Assembly: GCF_009676955.1 (NCBI RefSeq)
Contig: NZ_CP045696.1
Coordinates: forward strand, 1,929,001 to 1,993,000
Direction: 5' to 3'
Source: Sodaliphilus pleomorphus
GTDB taxonomy: Bacteria > Bacteroidota > Bacteroidia > Bacteroidales > Muribaculaceae
DNA: 64,000 nt
In this document: positions 15,320-25,307 of the stretch, one piece after another
Layout: each line of letters opens with the position of its first letter
Numbering within the stretch: the stretch's first letter is position 1
The notes under the pieces: generated by a model
Told to the model about the DNA's origin: nothing
Seen by the model: the letters and a program-made list of their open reading frames with translations, nothing else
Databases searched by the model: none
Made by a program: the position numbers and the translations under genes

Positions 15320-18200
15320 CTCAAGCAACATCTCGATAGAGCTGGCCCACCGCTTGACCGATGTGACAGCCAAGGCCTGGGCCGACGGCACGATGCTGGC
15401 CCAAGTCACCCCCATCACTGCCCACCTGCTGAACTACTGGTTTGGCGAGGCACGTTGCGACCAGCGCACACTCAACTTCCACGAGGGGCAGCGACAGGCC
15501 ATCCTCAATGTCATCTATCTGCACGAGGTGCTCAGGTCGACGACGGTACTCGACCACTACACCAAGATAACCCCTGATCTTGTTGACCAGCTCGACCATG
15601 TCCAGCTGGCACAGTCCAAATACAGGATACCAAAGTATGCTGTGAAGATGGCTACCGGCACGGGCAAGACCTGGGTGATGCATGCCCTCATCTTGTGGCA
15701 AATGCTCAATGCCTTGCACGAGGCAGAGCCGTCGGGGCGATACACTCGCAATTTCTTGATAGTGGCTCCAGGGCTCATCGTGTATGAGCGGCTCAAGGAT
15801 GCCTTCTGTGGCAGCATGAGGCCAGGAGATGGCACGCGCGACTTCACAACCAACGACTATTGCAGAAATCAAGATCTCTTTATTCCCGAGATGTACCGCA
15901 ACGAGGTGTTGTCGTTCATTCAAAACAATATTGTGACCAAGGAAGACGGCATAGGTCGCAAGGTGACGGGGAACGGGATCATAGCGCTCACCAATTGGCA
16001 TTTGTTTGAAAACGAGTTTGACGCGCATGGCGACGAAGCCAGTGCCTGCGATGCGCCGGCCATTGTAGCCGACTTGCTGCCCTTGCGACCTGGCAAGGCG
16101 GCAGGCAACGACCTCAATACCATCGACGGCAGGGTGCTGGGCGGTACCGAGCTCGACTATCTTGCAAGTCTCGACGACATCATGGTGATCAACGATGAGG
16201 CCCATCACATACATGAGCTCAAGCGCAATGGCGAGGTCGAAGAAGTGGAGTGGCAGAAGGGGCTCAATGCCATAGCCTCGCCCAAGGGCGATCGATTCAT
16301 GCAAGTGGATTTCTCGGCAACACCTTTCGACACACGTGGCTCGGGTAGAAACCAGGTGAAGTGCTATTTCCCGCACATTGTGGTTGATTTCGACTTGCCC
16401 ACAGCTATGCGCATGGGACTGGTGAAAACCTTGCTGATTGATCGCCGGCAAGAGCTCACCGATCTGCCCAGGCTTGATTACCGAGCCCAGCGTGTAAGAG
16501 GACGGGTAACAGGGTTATGCAACGGCCAGCGTGTCATGCTCAGGGCTGGACTCACCAAACTGCGCAAGCTGGAAAGAGATTTTACTGAAATCGACGAGAG
16601 GAAAAATCCTAAAATGCTTGTTGTGTGCGAGGATACCCAAGTTTCGCCCTATGTGGTCGATTTCTTGATAGGCGAGGGGCTCGACAATGCCGATGTGCTG
16701 CGCATCGACAGCGATGCAAAAGGCAACGTCGTGGAAAAGGAGTGGAAAGAAGTGGAGACACGACTTTTTGACATTGACCGCCACAAGAGCCCCAAAGTCA
16801 TCGTCTCGGTGCTCATGCTGCGTGAGGGATTTGACGTGAACAATATATGCGTCATTGTGCCCCTGCGTGCTTCTGACGCTCCCATCTTGCTTGAGCAGAC
16901 AATAGGGCGTGGCTTGCGATTGATGTGGCGCGAGCCTGAATACAGCAGCATTAAGCTTGAAGACCGCAAGCGTGTGCTTGTGCAGCACGGGGACCCGTCT
17001 ACCTATATCGACATGCTTTCGATCATTGAGCATCCCGCATTTCTCGAGTTCTATAAAGACTTGCTTGACAACGGACTTGCCGGCATTGATGGCGGCGATG
17101 TGGCTACGGGCGGCTCCACGGGCGACATCATGCGTGTAGGCTTGAAGCCCGACTATGCACAATACGACATGGCCTGGCCGGTGATATTGCGCGAGGCCGA
17201 CGAGGAACTGTGCGAGGCCGAGGTCGACATCAACCAGCTGGCTAAGTTTACTGCCTTTCCCATCGATACACTGCGCACTTTTCTTGCTACCGAGGGAGAA
17301 ACCTTTATATCGCAAGAAATCACAACTCAAACGCAGTTTGGCCGCTACAAGGTGGATGCCAACTTGTTTACAGCTGAAAGTTACAGTGAGTATCTACAAA
17401 AGATTTTGCACATTGTCACTCAGCGCATGGATCGTCAGCGTCGCAACGGAGGTTTCCCGATGCTTCAGGTCTACGGAGCGCGCATTGTGGGCGCAATCGA
17501 TGCCTACATTCGCACGCGACTCTTTGGTAAGCCATTCGACCCGTTCAACGGTAACGATTGGAAAATACTTTTGGCCAAAGATGGCATAGTTACACAGCAC
17601 ATTGTCAAAGAACTGGCTCGTGCGATATTTAGCTTGCAAGAGTCTACCACAACGATACAAGCCGAGGTGCATCAAGTTGCTTTCTCCACGATTCAAGTAT
17701 TGCGCATGCGTGAAAGCTGCTCTCAACCGTTGCAAAAGACCATATATGAGCGCACGCCATTCCCTTCTCACGGAGGAGGTCTCGAGGAGGCTTTTGAGCA
17801 ATTTTTGGATAAAGACGCATGTGTAGAGGCCTTCTTGAAAATCAGTGAAACGCAGCACACTTTTGCCATAATCAATTATATACGCGACGATGGCATGCTT
17901 GCCGTTTATCATCCCGATTTTATTGTGCGCACACACGACTATGTTTATGTTGTTGAAACTAAAGGCAGCGACAAAATAAACGACAAGAATGTGAGGTTGA
18001 AGCAGAAGGCAACGTTGCAATGGCTCAAGCGCATCAATGCCCTCGATGCCGAAAGTCGCATGAACAGGCAGTGGCAGTACTTGTTGCTGGGTGAAAATAC
18101 ATATTATTCATTTGCTAGTGGAGGCGCTAACCTTCAGGATATAGCCCAGCGTTGCAAGGTGTCGCTTTCTGAAGTCACTGGCAATCTCTTTGAAGAGTGA
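15309..18200 (+). CDS. res: Type III restriction enzyme, Res subunit
   Basis: A 963-residue restriction subunit that acts only in complex with Mod. It is a superfamily 2 helicase-like ATPase: Walker [12 protein letters not shown] near residue 115, DEAH-like box VINDEAHH near 293, motif III-like [10 protein letters not shown] near 340 and motif [13 protein letters not shown] near 535. The C-terminal nuclease has the PD-(D/E)xK pattern PDFIVR near 868 and VVETKGS near 882. Start overlaps mod by 11 bp, giving coupled translation. All key motifs are present, so the system looks intact. Length is typical of the family. Confidence 0.92.
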   Translation: MAINSSNISIELAHRLTDVTAKAWADGTMLAQVTPITAHLLNYWFGEARCDQRTLNFHEGQRQAILNVIYLHEVLRSTTVLDHYTKITPDLVDQLDHVQLAQSKYRIPKYAVKMATGTGKTWVMHALILWQMLNALHEAEPSGRYTRNFLIVAPGLIVYERLKDAFCGSMRPGDGTRDFTTNDYCRNQDLFIPEMYRNEVLSFIQNNIVTKEDGIGRKVTGNGIIALTNWHLFENEFDAHGDEASACDAPAIVADLLPLRPGKAAGNDLNTIDGRVLGGTELDYLASLDDIMVINDEAHHIHELKRNGEVEEVEWQKGLNAIASPKGDRFMQVDFSATPFDTRGSGRNQVKCYFPHIVVDFDLPTAMRMGLVKTLLIDRRQELTDLPRLDYRAQRVRGRVTGLCNGQRVMLRAGLTKLRKLERDFTEIDERKNPKMLVVCEDTQVSPYVVDFLIGEGLDNADVLRIDSDAKGNVVEKEWKEVETRLFDIDRHKSPKVIVSVLMLREGFDVNNICVIVPLRASDAPILLEQTIGRGLRLMWREPEYSSIKLEDRKRVLVQHGDPSTYIDMLSIIEHPAFLEFYKDLLDNGLAGIDGGDVATGGSTGDIMRVGLKPDYAQYDMAWPVILREADEELCEAEVDINQLAKFTAFPIDTLRTFLATEGETFISQEITTQTQFGRYKVDANLFTAESYSEYLQKILHIVTQRMDRQRRNGGFPMLQVYGARIVGAIDAYIRTRLFGKPFDPFNGNDWKILLAKDGIVTQHIVKELARAIFSLQESTTTIQAEVHQVAFSTIQVLRMRESCSQPLQKTIYERTPFPSHGGGLEEAFEQFLDKDACVEAFLKISETQHTFAIINYIRDDGMLAVYHPDFIVRTHDYVYVVETKGSDKINDKNVRLKQKATLQWLKRINALDAESRMNRQWQYLLLGENTYYSFASGGANLQDIAQRCKVSLSEVTGNLFEE

Positions 18201-18267
18201 GGCATAGGTTGTTGACTACTTCACAGCCCTGACGCCCCCGCCCGGGCTCCGCATCAACTCATACACG

Positions 18268-18320
18268 GCGGGCTGGCACTGCATTAATGCAGCGCCAGCC
18301 CGCTAATAATTTTTTTTTTT
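18268..18320 (+). terminator. Rho-independent terminator after res
   Basis: GCGGGCTGGC (18268-18277) pairs with GCCAGCCCGC (18294-18303); the loop contains an inner CTGCATTAATGCAG palindrome. A run of 11 T residues follows at 18310-18320. Confidence 0.9.
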
Positions 18321-18373
18321 GTTGTGCTGTGTAAAAAAATATAAGGAAATGTGGGAATATAGCAACATTTTGT

Positions 18374-18381
18374 TATCTTTG
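18374..18381 (+). promoter_or_regulatory. -7 promoter element for the LRR/T9SS protein
   Basis: TATCTTTG fits TAnnTTTG; the start codon of the surface protein gene lies 112 bp downstream, leaving a leader of about 105 nt without visible structure. Confidence 0.5.
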
Positions 18382-18493
18382 CGATGTCTCATCACCCTAT
18401 TTGAGCATTATCCCTTGACAACAATGCAGCAGATCGGGAATGCCTTCTGCTCGAGAGAATAAACCAAAGTTAAATCAAAAAAAATCAAACTGC

Positions 18494-21046
18494 ATGATGA
18501 AAAAACAAACCCTGATTTCACTACTGCTGGTGTCGCTGTGCTGCTTGAGTGCACACAGCCAGGCTACACGCAACCCGCTGGCGGCGGTGGCCGAGTACAA
18601 CCTCATGGCCGACGGCACCTTTGCCACAGGCGACAAGCTGGCTCCCCAGGGCGCCTACTTCAAGTGGGCCGACCTGCCCAACGTGACTGTGCCCGCGGGC
18701 TACCACATCCCCACCCAGGAAGAGCTGCTTGTGATCTCGGGCATCTACCCGCCCGACCAAACCAGCAAGAGCCCTTATCCCGACCTGAGCTACCGCATCG
18801 ATCGCACGGGCGAGGAGACCGTGACTCTTGACGGCACTACCATGACGCTCAACGCCCACTACTATGGCACGGGCGACTATGCTTGCTACGCCCTGCGCTT
18901 TATGGGCGGCGACAACAAGTATCTCTCGGCCTATCGCTGGGAACCTGTGTTTACCGACGACGATACCAACCAAACCAAAATCAAGGGGCTCAAGGTCACC
19001 TGCCGCCTGCTGGGGGCAGCCGGAGCCGGTCTCGACGTGAAGGAGCTGGCCAAGAGCGACTACTGGACCACTGGCAACCAGGCCGATGTGGTGCGTTACT
19101 TCCCGGCCAGCGGCTATGGCAACTACACCGACGACGGCACCGTGATGGACGTGAACTCGCGTGGCCGCTACTGGTCGACCACACCCCGCAACGAGACGGC
19201 GACTGGCGCCTGGGGCTTCGGCTTTGACGCCGACTTTGTGATGGTCTATCCCTGGGTGGCTACCTCGCGCTACTGCCTGCGCTGCTTCAAGGACTACACC
19301 GCCGTGCCCGACACCACGGTCACCGATGCCCCCATTGCCCTGGAGTTTGACAAGGAGAACCTCGATGTGTACATGACGATGACCGGCCCTGCAACCGCAC
19401 AGGTGGACTTCGGCGACGGGCAGCGCACCACCGTCGACCTCACGCAAAGCCAAGGCGTGATTGCCGGCACCGTCAAGGGCTCGAAACTTGCTGTCTATGC
19501 CCAGGGAGTGACTGGCTTCAAGGCCACAAGCCAGAAGATAAAAACGGCTAAAATCGCCTCTATGCCCATGCTCGAAGACCTGCAGCTGGGCTTCAACAAG
19601 ATTTCGGAGATATCGCTTGGCGACATGCCCAAGCTCACGACCCTCAACCTGGTGAACAACCGCATCACGGCCATCGACCTGAGCAAGTGCCCCAAGTTGC
19701 ACTATGTGTCGCTGGGCAAGAACTACGGCCTTGCGCAGCTCAAGCTCGACGGCCTGAGCCAGCTCACCGACCTGCACGTGGGCTCCACCCAGCTCACCAG
19801 CCTCGACCTGACGCCCACGCCCAACCTTGCCGTGCTCGATGTGGCCAGCGCCAAGGGCATCGCCAGTCTCGACTTGAGCAAGGTGCCCGGCCTTGTCGAG
19901 CTGTTTGCCAGCCAGACCAATCTCGCCCAGCTCGACATCACGCACAACCCGCAATTGCGCCGCATCAACGTGGCTGGCAGCTCCTCGCTCACGACTATCA
20001 CCTTCTCCTCGCTCAAGGCCCTGCAAGGCTGCTTCCTGTCGAAGACTGCACTGCCCAAGGCCCAGCTCGATGCCCTGCTGGCCGCGCTGCCCGACGTGAA
20101 CAACTTGGCCGTGCTGGCCGAGGAGCGCTTGTGGAAGAAGCAACTTGAGGTGGCCGACATCCCCGACGTCAAGGCCAAGCTTGTCGACCTCTCGGGAGCA
20201 AAAGCCAAGGGGTGGAAAATCGACGAGTACAACGAGGCTTGGTCGGTAGCCCCCGCCAGCCCCTGCCTCGCCATGACTACCGGCATTCCCGTGGGCGACC
20301 AAATCGCATTCAAGGTCGAGAACTACTACGACCCCTTCTGGGTAGACTGGGGCAACTGGTGGAGCAGCTTTGTGCAGGCCAAGCCCTACACGGTGAAGCA
20401 TGCCGTGCGCCAGAGCGACATCGCCTACTACTCGCGCGGCCTCATGACGCTCGACTGCAGCGGCCAGCAGCTCACCCGCCTGTCGCTGCCCGACAACGAC
20501 CAGACCTATAGCGTCGATGCCTCGGGCAATGAGCTCACTGAGTTCTCGATCGCACCTGTCAACTCGCTCGTGACCATCGACCTGCGCAACAACAAGCTCG
20601 ATGCCGAGACGCTCAATGCCGTGTTTGCCAACCTGAGAAACCTGGCCGATATCGTCTACCCCTTCAAGACGGCCAGCCAAGACAACTTCCCCGAGAGTGA
20701 GAACTATGGCAAGATCTTCGTCGAGGGCAATCCTGGCGCATCCAGCTGCAACGTTGCCGCCGCCACTGCCAAGGGCTATGTGGTCGACGTCGTGCCCTCG
20801 GCCGTGACGCAAGTGAGCAGCCACGCCCAGTTGCGCATTGCCTACAATCCTGCCACAGGCACTGTCGACATTGCCGGCCTTGAGGCTGGGCAGCCTGTCG
20901 ACATCTACAACATGTGGGGCGGCAACGTGCTACACGCCCAGACCACTGCCTCGACGGCAACGCAGCACATCGACGTCACTGGCCTTGCTCCGGGCGTCTA
21001 CATCTTGACCGCTGCCGGCCGCTCTCTCAAGCTCGCCCTCAAGTAA
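18494..21046 (+). CDS. Secreted leucine-rich-repeat protein with T9SS-type C-terminal tail
   Basis: Two ATG codons at 18494 and 18497 precede a signal peptide (KKQTLISLLLVSLCCLSAHS), giving an 850-residue exported protein. Residues about 30-270 resemble the Fibrobacter-type 'FISUMP' domain (VPAGYHIPTQEELLVISG, later GRYWSTTPRNETATGAWGFG). Residues about 360-540 are internalin-like leucine-rich repeats (LTTLNLVNNRITAIDLSKCP and similar units of about 21 residues). A further LRR-like unit lies near 660-710. The last 70 residues (VDIAGLEAGQPVDIYNMWG to the end) are a type IX secretion sorting domain, so the protein is probably attached to the cell surface. Ligand unknown. Confidence 0.78.
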   Translation: MMKKQTLISLLLVSLCCLSAHSQATRNPLAAVAEYNLMADGTFATGDKLAPQGAYFKWADLPNVTVPAGYHIPTQEELLVISGIYPPDQTSKSPYPDLSYRIDRTGEETVTLDGTTMTLNAHYYGTGDYACYALRFMGGDNKYLSAYRWEPVFTDDDTNQTKIKGLKVTCRLLGAAGAGLDVKELAKSDYWTTGNQADVVRYFPASGYGNYTDDGTVMDVNSRGRYWSTTPRNETATGAWGFGFDADFVMVYPWVATSRYCLRCFKDYTAVPDTTVTDAPIALEFDKENLDVYMTMTGPATAQVDFGDGQRTTVDLTQSQGVIAGTVKGSKLAVYAQGVTGFKATSQKIKTAKIASMPMLEDLQLGFNKISEISLGDMPKLTTLNLVNNRITAIDLSKCPKLHYVSLGKNYGLAQLKLDGLSQLTDLHVGSTQLTSLDLTPTPNLAVLDVASAKGIASLDLSKVPGLVELFASQTNLAQLDITHNPQLRRINVAGSSSLTTITFSSLKALQGCFLSKTALPKAQLDALLAALPDVNNLAVLAEERLWKKQLEVADIPDVKAKLVDLSGAKAKGWKIDEYNEAWSVAPASPCLAMTTGIPVGDQIAFKVENYYDPFWVDWGNWWSSFVQAKPYTVKHAVRQSDIAYYSRGLMTLDCSGQQLTRLSLPDNDQTYSVDASGNELTEFSIAPVNSLVTIDLRNNKLDAETLNAVFANLRNLADIVYPFKTASQDNFPESENYGKIFVEGNPGASSCNVAAATAKGYVVDVVPSAVTQVSSHAQLRIAYNPATGTVDIAGLEAGQPVDIYNMWGGNVLHAQTTASTATQHIDVTGLAPGVYILTAAGRSLKLALK

Positions 21047-21077
21047 ACCCGTCAAGCCCGCACATCAGCCTACCACC

Positions 21078-21112
21078 GGGGAGGTGCGCCGCACATTGCG
21101 GCGCACCTCCCC
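21078..21112. terminator. Strong bidirectional terminator between convergent genes
   Basis: GGGGAGGTGCGCCGC (21078-21092) and GCGGCGCACCTCCCC (21098-21112) form a perfect 15-bp stem with a 5-nt loop between the convergent LRR gene and the TPR-AraC gene. T-runs are weak on both sides. Confidence 0.7.
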
Positions 21113-21136
21113 ATTAGTTGCTCTCACATTTTGCCT

Positions 21137-22744
21137 TCAGGCCTTGCGCTCTTGGGAAAGCTTCTTGTAGACCGATGGCGTCACACCCACTGCTTTTTTA
21201 AAGGCGTTAACAAATCCATTGGCTGAGGCAAAACCCACTGCCGAGGCAATAGCTGCTATTGTGAGATTGCCGCAGCCTCGCTTGTCGGCGAGCATGTGGC
21301 TTGCCTCTCTTATACGATATTCGTTGAGAAAAGTCCTGAAATTTTTGCCGTAGGTAAAGTTGATTACTGCTGATACATATTTGGTGTTGCTGTTCACCAT
21401 CTTGGCCAGTGCTGCCAGGTTGAACTCGGGATTGGCTACTACATCGATGCGATCCATTATCGAGAGTATGTCCTTCAGTAACTCGGCTTGTCGATTCTCA
21501 TCGATGCTCTCTCTGGCTTCGACTGCCTTCGCGCAATGTGATGGCTCGTTGCTGCGTGAGGCTGTGTCCAGTTCCAGCTGCTTTAGCTTTAAAGCATAGT
21601 CTTCACGCAGGCGGCGGCTCTCGTCGTTCTGGCGTATCAAGTCTTCGTTTTTCCTCACAAGCAAGCGCTGTGCCTGTCGCAGGCGACGAGTGTAGTGGTA
21701 GATGACTGCAAGCATCACTATCGCCACACCCACAGCAAGCAGCAGCCACTTGATCGTTGATTCCAACGTGCTGATGTGCTCTTCGTTGGCGTGGTTCTCA
21801 TATTGGAACAATGCGTCTTTGGCATCGTTGAATTGCCGCTGGTTGAATACTGAGTCGCTCAAGGCCAAGTACAGCGACTGGTAGTGCTGCGCACTGTCGG
21901 CCCTGTGCATGTCAGTATAGATCTTGGAAAGACCGAGATAGGCGGTGTTCAGCTGGTCGAGGTAACGGCCACGTGTAGCCATGCCTACGACTTCGCGGTA
22001 GCAGCTTGCAGCTTGTGGCAGGTGTTGCATCGCCTGCCAGGTGGTTGCAATTTCCAGATGGGCCTCGCTCTGAAAATTAGGATCAAGCCTGTGAAATCGT
22101 GCCAGATCGGCTGCCTGTTGCAGGTAGTAGAGAGCCCCCTTGTAGTTTTTCTCGGTTCGGGCGATGATACCCTGGTTGACCAGGACTTTGAAATGTTGCT
22201 CGCGTTGGTCGGCCAGGGGAAATTTTATTTCCTCGTTTAGATACTTTCTGGCACTGGCTGTGTCGCCGAGACGGCAATACATTTTCACGAGATTGATGGC
22301 CACGACGCTCAGTGTACTGTGTCTGTGATGCTGCAGTGCAATCGAGAAAGCTTGTTCAAAATAGTAGATTGCACGCTCGTAGTCGTTGAAAATGGCATAC
22401 ACGGCCCCTATGTTTGACATGCTTGTGCATTCCACTTTGGTGTTTTTGCAACGCTTGGCCATCTCGATGGCCAGTGTGTAGAAGCGCAATGCCTCGATAT
22501 AACGGCCAGCCAGCATGCAGCAGTTTCCGCCTCGCTGCAGTCCCTCGCTCAGCTTCTCTTGGGCGCAGCCCGACTCGTACATCGCCACAAGGCGTCCGTA
22601 GGTGTTGATGGCTTGGGTGAGGTTGCCGCTGCGCTGCAGGTGATCGGCTAGGCCGATGACGTTGTCGACCCCAGAGGCCTGCAAACACACAGGCTCGCCT
22701 GTCAGCAACAACCATAATAAAATGACTGAGTAAAAACGACACAT
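21137..22744 (-). CDS. TPR-domain AraC-family transcriptional regulator, membrane-anchored
   Basis: The start at 22744 places a signal sequence (CRFYSVILLWLLLTGEPVC) at the N-terminus of a 535-residue protein. Residues about 30-310 are tetratricopeptide-like helices (repeats such as AINTYGRLVAMYESG, ALRFYTLAIEMAKR, AIYYFEQAFSIALQ). One membrane helix lies near residue 335 (WLLLAVGVAIVMLAVIYHYT), followed by a coiled coil and an AraC HTH domain at the end (VSAVINFTYGKNFRTFLNEY to GVTPSVYKKLS). This layout, with a periplasmic TPR sensor and a cytoplasmic DNA-binding domain, is common in Bacteroidales. It may control the flanking surface-protein genes, but that is inference. Confidence 0.85.
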   Translation of the reverse strand: MCRFYSVILLWLLLTGEPVCLQASGVDNVIGLADHLQRSGNLTQAINTYGRLVAMYESGCAQEKLSEGLQRGGNCCMLAGRYIEALRFYTLAIEMAKRCKNTKVECTSMSNIGAVYAIFNDYERAIYYFEQAFSIALQHHRHSTLSVVAINLVKMYCRLGDTASARKYLNEEIKFPLADQREQHFKVLVNQGIIARTEKNYKGALYYLQQAADLARFHRLDPNFQSEAHLEIATTWQAMQHLPQAASCYREVVGMATRGRYLDQLNTAYLGLSKIYTDMHRADSAQHYQSLYLALSDSVFNQRQFNDAKDALFQYENHANEEHISTLESTIKWLLLAVGVAIVMLAVIYHYTRRLRQAQRLLVRKNEDLIRQNDESRRLREDYALKLKQLELDTASRSNEPSHCAKAVEARESIDENRQAELLKDILSIMDRIDVVANPEFNLAALAKMVNSNTKYVSAVINFTYGKNFRTFLNEYRIREASHMLADKRGCGNLTIAAIASAVGFASANGFVNAFKKAVGVTPSVYKKLSQERKA

Positions 22745-22783
22745 TGCTACTTGATTCGAAAAAAACACATATGAATGATGGTA

Positions 22784-22791
22784 CAAAGATA
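22784..22791 (-). promoter_or_regulatory. -7 promoter element of the TPR-AraC gene
   Basis: CAAAGATA on the plus strand reads TATCTTTG on the minus strand, 40 bp before the chosen start at 22744. It lies upstream of that start but inside the longer frame reaching 22804, supporting the shorter start. Confidence 0.55.
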
Positions 22792-22903
22792 TAATTTTTG
22801 TCACACTTGATGAAAATCATTGCAGCTACATGGCAAAATTAATGTTTCATGCAGTCAAACTTGCCAATTTTCTTGAAAATGGGCACATCGGTATTGTTTT
22901 TGC

Positions 22904-22934
22904 TTTGAAAAACAAAAGGACGTCAATACTTTTG
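22904..22934 (+). promoter_or_regulatory. Promoter of the BspA-like gene
   Basis: TTTG (22904-22907) and TACTTTTG (22927-22934) are separated by 19 bp, matching both Bacteroidota promoter elements, 55 bp before the start codon. Confidence 0.7.
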
Positions 22935-22989
22935 CCTTTGAGACTTAGTTTCTTTCAATTTTCTTCCGTCTAATTTCTATTTTGTAAAA

Positions 22990-24897
22990 ATGAAGAACGA
23001 AAAGCTAAAACAATCTTTTATGCGCGCCACAGGAGCCGTGTGTGCTCTTCTGGTGCTTGCCTGTGTGTGTCTTGAAGCGCAGGCCTCTCCTCTTGTAGTG
23101 ACAGTGAGCAAAGCAGGAACGTTGAGTGCGCTTATAGGCCCCGAAAAGAAGAACACAACAACCCAATTGAAGGTTGCCGGACCCATCAACGGTACCGACG
23201 TCCTTTACTTGCGAGAGATGCTGGGCAGGGGGCAATATGGTGAAAAAACTGAGGGTCAGCTACGCGACCTTGACTTGAGCGAGGCCCGCATTCTGGCAGG
23301 TGGCGATTCCTATATCTACTACAACTCCTTTACGGCAGATGATGTGGTGGGCGAAAACATGTTTGGAGAGTGCGACCAGCTGGAAAGAATCGTGTTGCCG
23401 GCTGGCACTAAGCAGATAGGACGTTCCGCGTTTTATCGTTGCTCCAGGCTGGGAGGCATTACGATTCCCGACAGTGTGGAATCGATAGGAGAGAATTGCT
23501 TCTTCTGCGACAGCGCGCTGGAAAGTATCAGCATTCCAAGCGGTGTGCAAGAAATAGGCTTGTCGCCACTGGCTGGCTGTGTGTCGCTCAAAAGCATCGC
23601 CGTCGACCCTGCCAATACCCACTATTGCGCTGTCGACGGGGCCCTGCTCAACAAGGCGAAGACTGAGTTTGTCAACGTGCCCTGTGGCAGGACAGGCGAC
23701 TTCGTTGTGCCATCTACAGTGACCTTTATTGCCGATGGAGCTTTTAACCAGTGCATGCTCAGCAAGATAACACTGCCTGCGAGTGTCGACAGCCTGGGTG
23801 AGGCTGCATTCTCCAACAGCCCGTTGCTCAAGTCGATCAACATCCCCGACAAAGTGAAGGAACTGCCCTATGGCACTTTTTTGTGGTGTGAGTCACTCAC
23901 CGACGTCACATTCGGCAGCTCGCTCAAGACCATTGACGAGATGGCCTTTGTAGCATGCAATGCACTGCAATCAATCACAATTCCCAATTCGGTCAAGAAC
24001 ATAGGCAGCCGCGTCTTCTCCAACTGTGCCAGTCTGGCAACCGTCAATTTAGGCGCTGGAGTTGAAAGCCTGGGACAAGATGTCTTCATTAGTTGCAAAA
24101 AACTGAAAGAAATCAATGTTGATGCCAACAATTCCACCTATAGCTCAATCGATGGTGTGTTGTGCGACAAGCCACAGCACACGCTGCTCAAGTGCCCCGA
24201 GGGAAGGGTGGGTAGCTATAGCGTGCCTGCATCGGTGCAAAAGATTGACGAGGAAGCCTTCACCCGTTGCACCTATCTCACCTCGGTTGAAATGGGCGAC
24301 AACGTGAGCACAATCATGCCCAGCGCTTTCGACGGCTGCAAGGGTCTTACGTCGGCCAAGTTGAGCAATACGCTCACACAGGTGTCAGAATATGCTTTCT
24401 CTGGCTGCGAGTCGCTCAAGTCTATTGACTTGGGCTCGGGGGTGAAGACTATTGCAAACGGTGCGTTTTCGGGCTGCAAAGCGCTGCCTTATGTACAGTT
24501 TCCTGCCTCGCTCGAGACGATAGGTACTAGCGCGTTTGACTACTGCACGGGGCTCACAAGCCTGCGTTGCCTGGGTGAGACCCCTGCCGCATGCAAGAGT
24601 TGCGACGACTCGTTTTACAAGGTCGACCCTAAAGCTGTGACAGTGTATGTGCCCCTCAACGCTGTGGAGGCCTACAAAGCAGCCGATGCTTGGAAAGAAT
24701 TCAATATTGTGGGAGAAAACTACACAGGTGTCAGCCGTGTTGATGTTGAACCCAGCTGGCAACTTGTCGACGTGTATGACCTGAATGGCCGACTGATTGC
24801 CAGCAGGATCAACCGTAACAGTCTGATTCTGGATAATAGGGTCTGCATTCTCAAGGATGTGGCCACTGGTGCAACCCAAAAGGTCGTTTTCCCATAA
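22990..24897 (+). CDS. BspA-like leucine-rich-repeat (LRR_5) surface protein
   Basis: A 635-residue secreted protein with an N-terminal signal (Lys-rich, then GAVCALLVLACVCLEAQAS). From about residue 120 to 560 it consists of LRR_5/BspA units with the pattern 'aF..C..L..I.lp.sv..Ig..' (for example AFYRCSRLGGITIPDSVESI and VFSNCASLATVNLGAGVESL). The last 60 residues (VSRVDVEPSWQLVDVYDLNG to the end) resemble a short T9SS-type sorting tail. BspA-like proteins of oral and gut Bacteroidales bind host matrix proteins or other bacteria; here that is only inferred. Monocistronic, with a clear promoter and terminator. Confidence 0.82.
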   Translation: MKNEKLKQSFMRATGAVCALLVLACVCLEAQASPLVVTVSKAGTLSALIGPEKKNTTTQLKVAGPINGTDVLYLREMLGRGQYGEKTEGQLRDLDLSEARILAGGDSYIYYNSFTADDVVGENMFGECDQLERIVLPAGTKQIGRSAFYRCSRLGGITIPDSVESIGENCFFCDSALESISIPSGVQEIGLSPLAGCVSLKSIAVDPANTHYCAVDGALLNKAKTEFVNVPCGRTGDFVVPSTVTFIADGAFNQCMLSKITLPASVDSLGEAAFSNSPLLKSINIPDKVKELPYGTFLWCESLTDVTFGSSLKTIDEMAFVACNALQSITIPNSVKNIGSRVFSNCASLATVNLGAGVESLGQDVFISCKKLKEINVDANNSTYSSIDGVLCDKPQHTLLKCPEGRVGSYSVPASVQKIDEEAFTRCTYLTSVEMGDNVSTIMPSAFDGCKGLTSAKLSNTLTQVSEYAFSGCESLKSIDLGSGVKTIANGAFSGCKALPYVQFPASLETIGTSAFDYCTGLTSLRCLGETPAACKSCDDSFYKVDPKAVTVYVPLNAVEAYKAADAWKEFNIVGENYTGVSRVDVEPSWQLVDVYDLNGRLIASRINRNSLILDNRVCILKDVATGATQKVVFP

Positions 24898-24940
24898 CCA
24901 CAACGTGGCAGTGAGTGCCACAATCATGCGACCTATGATG

Positions 24941-24976
24941 GTGGCGGCAGGCGCAATGCCTTTGCCGCCACTTTTG
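24941..24976 (+). terminator. Rho-independent terminator
   Basis: GTGGCGGCA (24941-24949) pairs with TGCCGCCAC (24963-24971), with an inner GGC/GCC pair, followed by TTTT. Ends the BspA-like transcript. Confidence 0.75.
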
Positions 24977-25126
24977 CTTTGTTTTGCTTGTTAGGGGTGA
25001 AGTGGAACAGTGAAAATTGAGTAAATGCGCCCAAACTACCTGCCTGTGCAGCCTTGAATACAGTTTTTTTTTGTCGGTTGTGTGAAAAAAGTTGGAAAAA
25101 GTTATGGTGCATTCAATAAAATTGTG

Positions 25127-25134
25127 TAATTTTG
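25127..25134 (+). promoter_or_regulatory. -7 promoter element of the tRNA gene
   Basis: TAATTTTG matches TAnnTTTG and sits 20 bp before the first base of the tRNA. Confidence 0.55.
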
Positions 25135-25154
25135 TCACCGCTTAAAGGCAACAT

Positions 25155-25229
25155 AGGGGCGTAGCCCAGCTGGTTCAGAGCGCTGCAGTCACATTGCAGA
25201 GGTCATCGGTTCGAACCCGATCGTCCCTA
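25155..25229 (+). tRNA. tRNA-Val (anticodon CAC)
   Basis: Folding by eye gives a full cloverleaf: acceptor AGGGGCG with CGTCCCT and discriminator A, D-arm GCCC/GAGC with one C-A mismatch, anticodon stem CTGCA/TGCAG with loop GTCACAT, and T-arm ATCGG-TTCGAAC-CCGAT. The uridine-33 position is followed by CAC, which reads the valine codon GTG. The 3' CCA is not encoded. A G at position 32 is unusual, so the identity deserves a check with a tRNA model. Confidence 0.85.
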
Positions 25230-25242
25230 CTTGTCAAGAGAA

Positions 25243-25276
25243 AGAGCAACCCGCACTTGCAGGCTGCTCTTTTTTT
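25243..25276. terminator. Terminator between the tRNA and the convergent lipoprotein gene
   Basis: AGAGCA (25243-25248) pairs with TGCTCT (25265-25270) with an inner CC..GG stem, followed by seven T residues. An A-run on the other side lets it act for the minus-strand gene too. Confidence 0.75.
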
Positions 25277-25307
25277 CATGCCTTTTTCTTGTTGCTGCCG
25301 CGTGCCG

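Noticed and set aside
22990..24897. Repeats of the BspA-like gene as a CRISPR or DNA repeat array
   Set aside because: The repeats are at protein level with variable DNA sequence and no fixed spacer length; no CRISPR array or cas gene is visible anywhere in the window.
25155..25229. Reading the tRNA as tRNA-Met or tRNA-His
   Set aside because: Only the fold with T33 followed by CAC gives five-base-pair anticodon stems on both sides; CAC reads valine codon GTG.
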